In this document: positions 14,119-24,686 of the stretch, in pieces
Layout of the letters: each line of letters begins with the position of its first letter
Numbering within the stretch: the stretch's first letter is position 1
Assembly: GCA_036378495.1 (NCBI GenBank)
Contig: DASUWI010000107.1
Coordinates: forward strand, 1 to 33,580
DNA length: 33,580 nt
Source of the DNA: JAFALX01 sp036378495
GTDB lineage: Bacteria; Chloroflexota; Dormibacteria; Aeolococcales; Aeolococcaceae
Direction of reading: 5' to 3'
The notes under the pieces: generated by a model
The model's database searches: none
Told to the model about the DNA's origin: nothing
What the model saw: the letters and a program-made list of their open reading frames with translations, nothing else
Position numbers and translations under genes: made by a program

Positions 14119-15018
14119 TCACCGGATGAACACGAGTCCTGCGGTGCCGAGTGCCGCGCAATAGTAGGCGAAGGGGTCGAGCCTCCCGAACCGAAGATAC
14201 CGCAGCAGGAAGCGCGCGCTGAGGTACGACACCACACCGGCGAGCACGGCCGCACCTGCGCCGATCGCCAGCGTCGACGTGCTGCCGCCGAGGTCGGGCA
14301 CCTCGAGCAGGCCCGCGGAGAGGATGATCGGCGTCGCTAGGAGGAACGCGAAGCGCGCCGCCTCCTCGTGGCGCAGACCGGCGATGAGTCCGGCAGCCAT
14401 GGTGACGCCCGACCGCGAGATGCCCGGGAACAGCGCGGCGATCTGACAGGCGCCGACGATGACCGCGGTGCGCAGCGTGAGCCGCTCGACGCCGGCGTAC
14501 CCCGGGTCTCCCGCGACATGGCTAGTCCCGCTCGGAGTCGCCGGCGCCGTGTCGCTGGTTCTGATTGCACGACGGCGCCGTTCGTCGCGACGGCGGAACA
14601 CCTCGGCGCCGGCGAGGATCGCGGCGTTGACGATGAGAAAGGCGGACGACGCACGCGGGTCGCCGAACAGGTTGGTCAGCGGTTTGACAAAGAAGAATCC
14701 GATGACGCCCGTGGGGATCGTGCCCACCACCAGCATCATCGCCAGGCGTTCGTCGCTGTTCTCGATGGTGCCGCGCAGCGCGGCCCTGACGAAGCCGCGG
14801 ATGATGCGCCACCACTCCGAGCGGTAGAGGATGAGCAGCGCGCCGGCCGTGCCCAGGTGCAGCAGCGTGAGGATTGGGACCAGGTCCGGGTCCGACTGCT
14901 TGAAGCCGAGGTGGAACAGCGCAGGGATCACGACCGCGTGACCGAGTGACGAGACGGGGAAGAGCTCGGTCGCGCCCTGCAGTGCGGCGAGAAAGAGGAT
15001 GGCGCCTGCACCCAGCAT
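14119..15018 (-). CDS. uppP: Undecaprenyl-diphosphatase UppP/BacA
   Basis: A 299-residue integral membrane protein that would dephosphorylate undecaprenyl diphosphate, recycling the lipid carrier for peptidoglycan and other surface glycans; family members give bacitracin tolerance. The two signature regions are present: QGATELFPVSSLGHAVV (residues 14-30, with the catalytic Glu and SSxGH) and FPGISRSGVTMAAG (about 200-213). Between them is a longer, charged loop with RRRDERRRR and a Thr/Ser-rich stretch, more than in typical members. The ATG lacks a Shine-Dalgarno; a TACCGT hexamer lies 8 nt upstream. The tRNA-Arg gene upstream is on the same strand, with palindromes between them. Fits functionally with the DedA protein nearby. 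Confidence 0.9.
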   Translation of the reverse strand: MLGAGAILFLAALQGATELFPVSSLGHAVVIPALFHLGFKQSDPDLVPILTLLHLGTAGALLILYRSEWWRIIRGFVRAALRGTIENSDERLAMMLVVGTIPTGVIGFFFVKPLTNLFGDPRASSAFLIVNAAILAGAEVFRRRDERRRRAIRTSDTAPATPSGTSHVAGDPGYAGVERLTLRTAVIVGACQIAALFPGISRSGVTMAAGLIAGLRHEEAARFAFLLATPIILSAGLLEVPDLGGSTSTLAIGAGAAVLAGVVSYLSARFLLRYLRFGRLDPFAYYCAALGTAGLVFIR

Positions 15019-15051
15019 GGCGAGGGACGGTAGCAGCGGAGATACGGCGCG

Positions 15052-15082
15052 GCGTGCCCGGGCACGCGGCGCGGTACGCCGC
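15052..15082. repeat. Palindrome and hairpin between tRNA-Arg and uppP
   Basis: GCGTGCCCGGGCACGC (15052-15067) is a perfect 16-bp palindrome. Directly beside it GCGGCG-CGGTA-CGCCGC (15066-15082) forms a second hairpin. On the minus strand they lie 32 nt after the tRNA 3' end and before uppP, so they may end the tRNA transcript or shape the uppP leader. No U-tract follows. Confidence 0.45.
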
Positions 15083-15113
15083 GCACACCCGGATCACATT
15101 GGCCGCGGCGATG

Positions 15114-15191
15114 TGGCGCGCCCAGAGGGACTCGAACCCCCGACCTTCTCGTCCGTAGCGAGACGCTCTATCCAAACTGAGCTATGGGCGC
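15114..15191 (-). tRNA. tRNA-Arg (anticodon ACG)
   Basis: The minus strand folds as a complete cloverleaf: acceptor stem GCGCCCA/TGGGCGC, D-arm GCTC...GAGC, anticodon arm TCTCG-CTACGGA-CGAGA with anticodon ACG, a five-base variable loop, and a T-arm with TTCGAGT. The discriminator base is G, and CCA (complement of 15114-15116) is encoded. The body is 75 nt without CCA. ACG, with A34 edited to inosine, would read CGU, CGC and CGA codons. No introns are seen. Confidence 0.96.
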
Positions 15192-15618
15192 GCGGATCGC
15201 TGCGTGGTCCGCACCTTGTGACAGTGTGAGCAGACGGCCACACATTTTGCGGCCTGGCTCGGCAACGGGTGCTCCCGGTCGGTTGCGCCGTGTTCTTTCA
15301 CCTACCGGCTCTGGGTGCAGAACGTTTGCAGTCCATCGCGCCAGCCCGCTATGCGGATGAGAATGCGCTCAGCTCGAGCCGGCGGTCACATCGAGAGCGG
15401 CGCTTCACCACAGAATCGGGGTTCAAACATGCGTTCGTTCTCAACATTTCCGTATGGTGTGTGAGGATCGGGAAAGGCTCCCCGAACCCCGCAGGCACGT
15501 CCACGCGGCACCGCAGGCCGGCACATACCCCAACGCGACCCTCATCATCTGCGGGCTCACGCGCATTCGCGCGATCATGAGAATCGAGTGCGGCAGGAGC
15601 GCACGCAGGAGGTGACGC
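15192..15618. other. 427-bp intergenic region upstream of the pentose-phosphate operon
   Basis: This gap lies between the tRNA (minus) and transketolase (plus) and must hold the promoters of both. It is less GC-rich than its flanks, mainly around 15390-15470. The only firm element is a near-perfect Shine-Dalgarno, AGGAGGTGA (15607-15615), which sets the transketolase start. A TATGGT hexamer near 15454 and a TATGCG near 15350 are weak -10 candidates without matching -35 boxes. A 103-residue open frame on the plus strand has no coding character. The long leader before a central-carbon operon would suit a regulatory RNA or operator, but I recognise none. Confidence 0.6.
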
Positions 15619-17511
15619 ATGGTGACGACCCGAACGCTGGATGAGCGCGCTGTTCCCGGGCTGGACGCGCTTCGTGACGTGGCCCAGCAGCTGCGCATCG
15701 ACGGCATCCGCGCCAGCACCAAGGCTGGATCGGGTCACCCGACGTCGAGCATGTCCGCGGCCGACATCATGGCCGTCCTCGCGGCGCGTCACCTGCGCTA
15801 CGACTTCGCCAACCCGCAGAACCCCAACAACGACCACCTCATCTTCTCCAAGGGCCACGCGTCACCCCTCCTCTACCCGCTCTACAAGGCCGCCGGCGCG
15901 ATCACCGACGACGAGCTGATGACCTACCGCACCATCACCTCCAGGCTCGAGGGTCATCCCACGCCCAAGATTCCGTGGGTCGACGTCGCCACCGGCTCGC
16001 TCGGCCAGGGGCTTCCCATCGGCGTCGGCGTGGCCCTTGCCGGCCGTTTCCTCGACCACCTCCCCTACCACGTGTGGGTGCTGTGCGGCGACAGCGAGCT
16101 CGCCGAAGGCTCCATCTGGGAGGCGCTCGACAAGGCGTCGTACTACCGCCTCGGCAACCTGTGCGCCATCTTCGATGTGAACCGCCTGGGCCAGCGCGGC
16201 CCCACCGAGTACGAGTGGGATCTCGAGGTCTACCGCAAGCGCGTGGAGTCGTTCGGCTGGCGGGCCATCCTCATCGACGGCCACGACATGCCGCAGATCG
16301 ACGAGGCGCTCTCCGAGGCGCGCGCCGGCAGCGACCACCCGACTGTGATCATCGCCCGCACCATCAAGGGCAAGGGTTTCAGCGAGGTGGAGAACAAGGA
16401 GGACTGGCACGGCAAGCCGTTTCCGTCGGATATGGCAGAAAGGGCCATCGCCGAGCTGGGCGGGCTCCGCGACCTGCGCATCGAGGTCCAGCCACCCGAC
16501 GCGGGCGAACCCGCGATCTCGCACACCGAACGGCCGCGAGTCGATCTGCCGAAGTACAACATCGGCGACAAGGTGGCCACGAGGCGCGCCTACGGCGACG
16601 CGCTCGCCGCGCTGGGCGCCCGCCCCGACGTCGTCGCTCTCGACGGCGAGGTGGGCAACTCCACGTACAGCGAGGCGTTCAAGAAGGCGCACCCGGAGCG
16701 CTTTTTCGAGATGTTCATCGCCGAGCAGCAGCTGGTGGCGTCGGCGGCCGGCATGGCAGTGCGCCACTACATCCCCTTCGCATCCACGTTCGGCGCCTTC
16801 TTCACGCGTGCGTACGACTTCATCCGCATGGCCGGCGTCTCCGAGGTGAGCATCCGCCTCGCCGGTTCGCACGCCGGCGTCGAGATCGGCGCCGACGGAC
16901 CGTCGCAGATGGCGCTCGAGGATCTGTCGTCGATGCGGTCCATCCACACCTCCACGGTGCTGTACCCGAGCGACGCGGTGAGCGCGGCAAAGCTCACCGA
17001 GGCGATGGCTGACCTCCCGGGCATCTCGTACATGCGCACCACGCGCGGCGCGTACCCGGTGCTGTACGGCAACGACGAGAGCTTTCCCATCGGCGGCTCC
17101 AAGGTTCTGCGGCGCAGCGACAGCGATGCGGTTGCGTTGATCGGCGCCGGCGTCACGCTCCACACCTGCCTGGCCGCGGCCGAGCGTCTGGCCCGCGACG
17201 GCGTCAATGCGCGAGTCATCGACTGCTACTCGGTGAAGCCGATCGATGTCGACACGCTGCGCGAGGCGTCGCGAGCGACCGGCGGCAGGTTCGTGGTCGT
17301 CGAGGACCACTACGCCTGGGGCGGCGTCGGTGCCGCCGTGATGGAGGCACTGTCCGCCGATGAGCACCCGCCGCGGGTGGAGCATCTCGCGGTGCGCGGC
17401 CTGCCCGGCTCGGGGTCGCCGGCAGATCTGCTGCGACAGGCGGGCATCGACGAGGACGCGGTGGTCGCGGCGGTCGGGCTGCTGACCGGGGCGGGCGCCG
17501 GAGTCCGCTGA
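15619..17511 (+). CDS. tkt: Transketolase, short animal-like type
   Basis: A 630-residue TPP enzyme that moves two-carbon units between pentose, heptose and hexose phosphates. Features: His40 and His80 (SGHPTS, SKGHAS), the TPP/Mg loop GDSELAEGSIWEAL (157-170) with Asn188, and catalytic Glu369 in the pyrimidine-binding domain (IAEQQLV). The loop normally reads GDGE; here it is GDSE. The stretch GSIWEAL..., NRLGQ and later NKEDWHGKPF, together with the short length, resemble animal transketolases more than the roughly 660-residue E. coli type. The ATG has a near-ideal AGGAGGTGA 3-11 nt upstream. It is the first gene of the tkt - tal/pgi - gnd - zwf - opcA - pgl operon; the next start is 2 nt after its stop. 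Confidence 0.95.
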   Translation: MVTTRTLDERAVPGLDALRDVAQQLRIDGIRASTKAGSGHPTSSMSAADIMAVLAARHLRYDFANPQNPNNDHLIFSKGHASPLLYPLYKAAGAITDDELMTYRTITSRLEGHPTPKIPWVDVATGSLGQGLPIGVGVALAGRFLDHLPYHVWVLCGDSELAEGSIWEALDKASYYRLGNLCAIFDVNRLGQRGPTEYEWDLEVYRKRVESFGWRAILIDGHDMPQIDEALSEARAGSDHPTVIIARTIKGKGFSEVENKEDWHGKPFPSDMAERAIAELGGLRDLRIEVQPPDAGEPAISHTERPRVDLPKYNIGDKVATRRAYGDALAALGARPDVVALDGEVGNSTYSEAFKKAHPERFFEMFIAEQQLVASAAGMAVRHYIPFASTFGAFFTRAYDFIRMAGVSEVSIRLAGSHAGVEIGADGPSQMALEDLSSMRSIHTSTVLYPSDAVSAAKLTEAMADLPGISYMRTTRGAYPVLYGNDESFPIGGSKVLRRSDSDAVALIGAGVTLHTCLAAAERLARDGVNARVIDCYSVKPIDVDTLREASRATGGRFVVVEDHYAWGGVGAAVMEALSADEHPPRVEHLAVRGLPGSGSPADLLRQAGIDEDAVVAAVGLLTGAGAGVR

Positions 17512-17513
17512 CT

Positions 17514-20336
17514 TTGCCGAATCCTCTCCAGCAGCTCGCCAGGCACGGTCAGAGCGTCTGGCTCGATTACATCAGCCGCGAGCTGGTCACCACGGGCCAG
17601 CTCGAGCGGATGATCGAAGCGGACAACGTCACCGGACTGACCAGCAACCCCACGATCTTTCAGAAAGCGATCGCTGAAGGGACCGACTACGACGAGCAGC
17701 TCCGGCAGCTCGTCGGCGACCGCGTGTCCGACCCCAACGAGATCTTCTTCGCGCTCGCGATCAGCGACATCCAGCGTGCCGCCGACATCCTGCGCCCTGT
17801 CTACGAGAGCACCGAGGGCGGCGACGGCTTCGTCTCGCTCGAGGTGGCCCCAAGCCTCGCGCACGACACCGAGGGCACGATCGGCATGGCGCAGGCCCTC
17901 TGGGATCGCGTGGCACGGCCAAATCTGATGGTCAAGATCCCCGCGACCGCGGAGGGGCTGCCGGCGATCATGACCAGCCTCGATCGCGGGCGCAACATCA
18001 ACGTCACGCTCATCTTCGCGCTGCACATGCACGAGCGCGTGATCGATCAGTACGTCAACGCGCTCGCCGCGCGCCGCGAACGCGGCGAGTCGCTCGACGT
18101 GCACTCGGTCGCCTCGTTCTTCGTCAGCCGGGTCGACACCGCGGTCGACGCCCTGCTGCAGGAGAAGCTGCAGCAGGATCCGGGGAACGCACGGCTCGAG
18201 GGACTGCTGGGCACAGCCGCCATCGCCAATGCGCGGCTGGCATACGAGCTGTTCGAGCAGCGCTTCGCTGACCCGCGCTTCCAGCGCCTCGCCGACGCCG
18301 GCGCAAAGGTGCAGCGTCCGCTCTGGGCCAGCACCTCGGCGAAGAACCCGAACTATCGCGATGTCGTCTACGCGGAGGCGCTGATCGGTCCGCACACGGT
18401 CGACACCATGCCGCCGCAGACGATCGACGCCTTCCACGATCACGGGGTCGTCGCCGGCGACACCGTGCGCCACGACCGCGAGGAGGCGCACCGCGTGGTT
18501 GAGGAGCTGGGGCGGGCGGGCATCGACATGGACCGCGTGACCCAGGATCTCCTCGACGCCGGCGTCAAGTCGTTCGCGGATTCCTACGACGCGATGATCC
18601 GCGACGTGGTCATCAAGGTGGACCGCATGCACTGCGGTTTCACCTCGCGCCGCCACGCCGACCTCGGCGCCGTGGCTGCAAGCGTCGACACCGCGGTGCA
18701 CGCAGCGCACGCGGAAACAGTTGCCGAGCGGGTCTGGAAGCGCGACCCGGACCTGTGGAAGCCTGGCGACGCGGCGCACGCCGCGGTGATCCGCGACCGC
18801 CTCGGATGGCTCGACGTGACCAGCACGATGCGCGGCCGCGTCGCCGAGCTGATCGGGTTGGGCAGCGAGGTGCGCGAGGCCGGATGGACCGACTGCGTGC
18901 TCCTGGGCATGGGCGGCTCGAGCCTGTGTCCAGAGGTGCTGCGCACCTCGTTCGGCAGCGCGGCCGGGCAACCGGTGCTGCACGTGCTCGACACCACCGA
19001 CCCCGCGGCGATCGCGGAGCTCACGCGCTCGCTGGACCCCCGGAGCACCGGCTTCATCGTCTCCAGCAAGTCCGGCAAGACGCTGGAGACGCTCTCCCAC
19101 CTGGCGCACTTCTGGGAGCTCGTCCGCTCGGCCGGCATTCCCGAGCCGGGGCGCCATTTCATCGCGGTCTCGGATCCCGGCACCGCGCTGACCCAGACGG
19201 CTGCGCAGCGCAGCTTCCGCCGCATCTGCCAGAACCCGGAGGACATCGGTGGCAGATACTCCGCCCTCAGCTATTTCGGGCTCGTCCCGGCGGCGGTGAT
19301 CGGCATCGACGTCGAGGAGCTGCTGGCCCGCGCCCAGGCGATGCGCCAGCTGTGCGCCCCCGGCGTGCCGGCGGACCTCAACCCCGGCGTGGGCTTGGGG
19401 ACGACGTTCGGCACCCTGCACGACCAGGGGCGCGACAAGGTCACGATCCTGACGCCCGATCGCATCGCGGCCTACTCCCTGTGGGCCGAGCAGCTCATCG
19501 CCGAGAGCACGGGCAAAGAGGGCAAGGGCCTCATCCCCATCGGCTCCGAGCCGATCGGCGACCCGTCCGCCTACGGCAGCGACCGGTTGTTCGTCGCCCT
19601 GCGCCTCGGCGACGACGCGGTGTTCGATCCCGCGGTGGGCGCGCTCCGCACGGCCGGCCACCCGGTGGTGACGTTCGACCTCGACGGCCTGCTCGACCTC
19701 GGCGCCGAGTTCTTCCGCTGGGAGTTCGCCACAGCCGTCGCCGGAGCGGCCCTGCACATCGATCCGTTCGACGAGCCCAACGTGCAGGAGTCCAAAGACA
19801 ACACCAACCGTGTCCTGGCCGGCTACGAGAAAGACGGCGCGCTGCCACAGGAGAAGCCGGCGAGCAGCGGTGACGGCATCAGCATCTACGGCGACGTCAG
19901 CGGCTCGCCGGCCGACGCCCTGCGCCAGCACCTGGCGACGGCGCACGCCGGTGACTACGTGGCGCTCATGGCGTACGTCACACCCAACGCCGCCAACGAG
20001 GCGGCGATGCAGCGGCTGCGCGTGCAGATCCGCGACACGCGCCGCGTGGCCACGACGTTCGGCTTCGGCCCTCGCTTCCTGCACAGCACCGGGCAGCTGC
20101 ACAAGGGTGGGCCCAACACCGGCGTCTTCATCCAGGTCACCGGCGACGACGGCGAAGATGTGCCCATCCCGGACCAGCGCTTCACGTTCTCGGTGCTCAA
20201 GCAAGCGCAGGCCGCGGGCGATCTGCAGTCGCTGCGCGACCACCGCCGGCGCGTCATCCGCGTGCACATCTCCGGCGACCTCATCGAGGGGCTCGACCGC
20301 CTCACCGACGCCTGCTCCGCGGCGGTCGTTCGATGA
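17514..20336 (+). CDS. tal-pgi: Bifunctional transaldolase / glucose-6-phosphate isomerase
   Basis: A 940-residue fusion. Residues about 1-370 are a transaldolase: LTSNPTIFQKAI, the Schiff-base lysine Lys141 (MVKIPAT, codon at 17934), NVTLIFALHMHERV and RPLWASTSAKNP. Residues about 375-930 are a phosphoglucose isomerase: MGGSSLCPEV, FIVSSKSGKTLETL (sugar-phosphate loop), DEPNVQESKDNTNRVL and STGQLHKGGPNTGVF. It links sedoheptulose-7-phosphate/glyceraldehyde-3-phosphate exchange with the fructose-6-phosphate to glucose-6-phosphate step, closing the oxidative pentose cycle in one polypeptide. Similar fusions are known in other bacteria. The TTG at 17514 is the start, with GGAG 10 nt upstream inside the transketolase end. 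The stop overlaps gnd by 4 nt (ATGA). Confidence 0.94.
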   Translation: MPNPLQQLARHGQSVWLDYISRELVTTGQLERMIEADNVTGLTSNPTIFQKAIAEGTDYDEQLRQLVGDRVSDPNEIFFALAISDIQRAADILRPVYESTEGGDGFVSLEVAPSLAHDTEGTIGMAQALWDRVARPNLMVKIPATAEGLPAIMTSLDRGRNINVTLIFALHMHERVIDQYVNALAARRERGESLDVHSVASFFVSRVDTAVDALLQEKLQQDPGNARLEGLLGTAAIANARLAYELFEQRFADPRFQRLADAGAKVQRPLWASTSAKNPNYRDVVYAEALIGPHTVDTMPPQTIDAFHDHGVVAGDTVRHDREEAHRVVEELGRAGIDMDRVTQDLLDAGVKSFADSYDAMIRDVVIKVDRMHCGFTSRRHADLGAVAASVDTAVHAAHAETVAERVWKRDPDLWKPGDAAHAAVIRDRLGWLDVTSTMRGRVAELIGLGSEVREAGWTDCVLLGMGGSSLCPEVLRTSFGSAAGQPVLHVLDTTDPAAIAELTRSLDPRSTGFIVSSKSGKTLETLSHLAHFWELVRSAGIPEPGRHFIAVSDPGTALTQTAAQRSFRRICQNPEDIGGRYSALSYFGLVPAAVIGIDVEELLARAQAMRQLCAPGVPADLNPGVGLGTTFGTLHDQGRDKVTILTPDRIAAYSLWAEQLIAESTGKEGKGLIPIGSEPIGDPSAYGSDRLFVALRLGDDAVFDPAVGALRTAGHPVVTFDLDGLLDLGAEFFRWEFATAVAGAALHIDPFDEPNVQESKDNTNRVLAGYEKDGALPQEKPASSGDGISIYGDVSGSPADALRQHLATAHAGDYVALMAYVTPNAANEAAMQRLRVQIRDTRRVATTFGFGPRFLHSTGQLHKGGPNTGVFIQVTGDDGEDVPIPDQRFTFSVLKQAQAAGDLQSLRDHRRRVIRVHISGDLIEGLDRLTDACSAAVVR

Positions 20337-21286
20337 GCGACGGCGCCGCGGCGCTGACCCTCGGGTTCGTCGGCCTGGGCAGGATGGGGGCCAACATGGT
20401 GCACCGCCTGCGCCGTGACGGCCACTTCGGCATCGTCGCGTTCGACCCCAACGCGCAGGCGCGCGAGTCGGTGGAGCAGCTCGGGGCGCAGACCCGTGCG
20501 TCCCTGGAGGAGCTCGTGCAGGCGCTGTCGCCGCCGCGTGGCGTGTGGTTGATGGTGCCGTCGGGAGCGGTCACCCAGCACACCGTCGATCAGCTGCTCA
20601 CGCTGCTGGAGCCCGGCGACACCATCATCGACGGGGGCAACAGCAACTACCACGACTCGATCGCGAGGGGCGAGGCCGCCAACGCGAAGGGTGTCGCGTT
20701 CATCGACTCGGGCACGAGCGGCGGCATCTGGGGGCTCGAGGTGGGCTACTGCCTCATGGTCGGCGGAGACGACAACGCGGTGGAGCGCTACCGGCCGATC
20801 TTCGAGACTCTGGCGCCACCCGACGGCTTCCTCCACGTCGGCCCCACCGGCGCCGGGCATTTCGTGAAGATGGTGCACAACGGCATCGAGTACGGCATGC
20901 TCCAGGCCTATGCCGAAGGCTTCGCCATCATGGAAGCCAAGTCTGATTTCGGCACGCTCGACCTCGGCGGCATCGCGCACCTCTGGAACCAGGGCAGCGT
21001 GGTGCGGTCGTGGTTGCTGCAGCTTGCCGAGCGCGCGTTTCAGCGGGACCCGCACCTGGATCAGATCCGCGGCTGGGTCGAGGATTCGGGCGAGGGCCGC
21101 TGGACCATCGAGGAATCGATGCAGCTCTCGGTACCGGCACCGGTGCTGGCGCTGTCACTGATGATGCGGTACGAGTCGCGGCTGCCGGACGCGTTCGGCA
21201 ACAAGGTGATCGCCGCGCTGCGCAACGAGTTCGGCGGGCACGCCGTGCGTTCCGAACAGCAGGCGCAGCCGCACGCCGCGGGCTAG
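20333..21286 (+). CDS. gnd: 6-Phosphogluconate dehydrogenase (decarboxylating), short form
   Basis: A 317-residue enzyme converting 6-phosphogluconate to ribulose-5-phosphate and CO2. The Rossmann motif is GFVGLGRMGANM (11-22). Substrate and catalytic residues include SGG (129-131), Lys179 and Asn183 (GHFVKMVHNGIEYG). The length and sequence match the short GndA/YqeC-type enzymes, not the roughly 470-residue GndB. The residue after strand 2 is Asp38 (AFDPN), where NADP-dependent forms have Asn-Arg-Thr, so NAD is the more likely cofactor; this is inference. It overlaps the tal-pgi gene by 4 nt and is followed 4 nt later by zwf. Confidence 0.93.
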   Translation: MSDGAAALTLGFVGLGRMGANMVHRLRRDGHFGIVAFDPNAQARESVEQLGAQTRASLEELVQALSPPRGVWLMVPSGAVTQHTVDQLLTLLEPGDTIIDGGNSNYHDSIARGEAANAKGVAFIDSGTSGGIWGLEVGYCLMVGGDDNAVERYRPIFETLAPPDGFLHVGPTGAGHFVKMVHNGIEYGMLQAYAEGFAIMEAKSDFGTLDLGGIAHLWNQGSVVRSWLLQLAERAFQRDPHLDQIRGWVEDSGEGRWTIEESMQLSVPAPVLALSLMMRYESRLPDAFGNKVIAALRNEFGGHAVRSEQQAQPHAAG

Positions 21287-21290
21287 GCCA

Positions 21291-22862
<1,572 letters not shown>

Positions 22863-22872
22863 CGGATTCACG

Positions 22873-23928
22873 GTGAGCACGGCAGCACCGTCGGTGCAGC
22901 GGCATACGCATGTGAGTGGGCTGCACGCCGTGGCCGGCGCGCTCGACGACCTGCACCACGATGCGCTGCGCGCCGCGGGCGCCGAGTCGACACAGGTGCG
23001 CCTGTCCGTGCTCAACATCGTGGCGGCGTGCAACGATCCGCAGCTCATCGACGGCGTGATCGACACGGTCGTCAGCGTCGCCGAGCGTCATCCGGCGCGC
23101 GCCATCGTCATCCACGCCCGGCGCGAACTGCCGGTGATGATCGAGTCCGACATCTCGCTGCGGCGCACGTCGATGGGCAGCTACGTCGAGCTGGTGCGCA
23201 TCGATGTCGGCGGCGAGCCGGCGCTGCACCTGACGAGCATCGTGCAGCCGCTGCTCATTCCCGACATTCCCGTGCACCTCTGGGTGGTGGGAGCGCCGCC
23301 GCTGGAGCAGGCATTCCGCCCCGACGCGATCTCGCTTGTGGACCGGTTGATCCTCGACACCGAGGCCTACGCTGACGTCCACGCAACGCTGCGCATGATC
23401 CGCGAGGTGACCGAGACGTACGACGGCGCGTTGCGCCTCGGCGACCTCGCCTGGGAGCGGCTGCGGCCCTGGCGCGACGCCGTGGCCCACGCATTCGCCG
23501 GTCCGGCGATGCGCCGGTGGCTGCGGCGCATCACCTCGGTCCACCTGGTGAGCGCCGGCCAGCAGGACACGCTGCAGGCTGTGCTGCTCACCGGCTGGCT
23601 GGCATCACGTCTGGGCTGGCCCGAGGACGGGGGGCCGGAGGTCCTCGCCAGCGCGGTACCGGTGCACGACACCGAAGTCGCCGACCTGCAGCACGTGCGC
23701 ATCCGCTGCTCCGATGGGCGGCACATGGCGCGCGTCGACGTCGAGCGCCAGGGCACGGTGCTGCGCACATCGATCGACGTCGACGCCGGCGTGGAGGCCA
23801 CGAGTGTGACGCTGTCGCCACCGGAGGGCGAGGCCGTGCTGATCGCGCGGCTGATGGCGGAGCTGGAAGACGACCATGTGTACCGTCAGGCGGTGTCGCG
23901 CGCGTCGGTCGTGACGCTCGATGCCTGA
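22873..23928 (+). CDS. opcA: Glucose-6-phosphate dehydrogenase assembly protein OpcA
   Basis: A 351-residue protein of the OpcA family, known in cyanobacteria and actinobacteria as an allosteric activator and oligomerisation factor of Zwf. Recognisable stretches are RLSVLNIVAAC near the N-terminus, SIVQPLLIPDIPVHLWVVGAPPL in the middle, and the C-terminal region with LTGWLASRLGW. GTG at 22873 is used: it lies 10 nt after the zwf stop and avoids the 44-nt overlap of the upstream ATG at 22819. No strong Shine-Dalgarno is present. Its stop region overlaps pgl by 8 nt. Position directly after zwf is the classic arrangement. Confidence 0.9.
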   Translation: MSTAAPSVQRHTHVSGLHAVAGALDDLHHDALRAAGAESTQVRLSVLNIVAACNDPQLIDGVIDTVVSVAERHPARAIVIHARRELPVMIESDISLRRTSMGSYVELVRIDVGGEPALHLTSIVQPLLIPDIPVHLWVVGAPPLEQAFRPDAISLVDRLILDTEAYADVHATLRMIREVTETYDGALRLGDLAWERLRPWRDAVAHAFAGPAMRRWLRRITSVHLVSAGQQDTLQAVLLTGWLASRLGWPEDGGPEVLASAVPVHDTEVADLQHVRIRCSDGRHMARVDVERQGTVLRTSIDVDAGVEATSVTLSPPEGEAVLIARLMAELEDDHVYRQAVSRASVVTLDA

Positions 23929-24670
23929 CGCGCCTCCGCATCTTCGCGGCCTCCACGGCGACGTCGCGGTGCACGCCGACGCCGGCGCGCTCGCCGCCGC
24001 GGCGGCCGCGCTGCTCAGCGGCGCGTCCGCCGACACCTGCGCGCAGACCGGGCGCTTTGCCATCGCGCTCTCCGGTGGTGCAACACCGGTGGCCATGTTC
24101 GAGCGACTCGCCCGCGCACCATATCTCGACGGCATCGACTGGCCCGTCTGGGCGATCTACTTCAGCGACGAGCGCGCGGTGCCGCCCGACGACCCCGCGA
24201 GCAACTACCACCTCGTGCACGAGCATCTGCTCTCGCAGGTGCCCACCGACCCCGAGCGCGTGCACCGCATGCCGGCGGATGCGCGTGACCTCGACCTCGC
24301 CGCCGACGAGTACGCGGTCAGGCTCCATGGCGACCTAGACGCAGGACCGCACGGGGCGCCGCGGCTCGACTGCGTGGTGCTCGGCCTGGGAGAGAACGGC
24401 CACACGGCATCGCTGTTCCCGGGAACGCCGGCACTGCGCGTGAACAACCGCTGGGTCACACGCGGGACCGCCGACTACGCTCCGGTCGACCGGCTCACGC
24501 TCACGTACCCGACGATCAATGCGGCGGCGCTCGTCGTCTTCCTGGTCTCGGGGGCCGGCAAGCAGGCGGCGCTGCGTGCCACGTCGCAGGCAACGACCCC
24601 CGCGGCGCGCATCCAGCCGGTGGACGGACGCCTCGTCTGGCTTCTCGACGCCGCCGCGGCGGGCGTCTGA
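23921..24670 (+). CDS. pgl: 6-Phosphogluconolactonase
   Basis: A 249-residue DevB/SOL-type lactonase that hydrolyses 6-phosphoglucono-lactone to 6-phosphogluconate, the second oxidative step. Motifs seen are FAIALSGGATPVAMFERLA (phosphate loop), WAIYFSDERAVPPDDPASNYHLVHEHLL, and LGLGENGHTASLFPG, which carries the catalytic His. The C-terminal LTLTYPTINAAALVVFLVSGAGK is also typical. It overlaps opcA by 8 nt and completes the glucose-6-phosphate to ribulose-5-phosphate series encoded by zwf, pgl and gnd in the same operon. Confidence 0.93.
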   Translation: MPDAPPHLRGLHGDVAVHADAGALAAAAAALLSGASADTCAQTGRFAIALSGGATPVAMFERLARAPYLDGIDWPVWAIYFSDERAVPPDDPASNYHLVHEHLLSQVPTDPERVHRMPADARDLDLAADEYAVRLHGDLDAGPHGAPRLDCVVLGLGENGHTASLFPGTPALRVNNRWVTRGTADYAPVDRLTLTYPTINAAALVVFLVSGAGKQAALRATSQATTPAARIQPVDGRLVWLLDAAAAGV

Positions 24671-24686
24671 CGCCGCGCGCACGCTG

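Noticed and set aside
15269..15580. A 103-residue frame in the intergenic region
   Set aside because: It has no ribosome binding site, mixed composition without secondary-structure pattern, and no recognisable family.
17310..20267. A 985-residue open frame on the minus strand opposite tal-pgi
   Set aside because: It is antisense to a gene with intact transaldolase and PGI motifs, has a His/Arg/Val-rich low-information composition typical of GC-rich shadow frames, and shows no recognisable domain.
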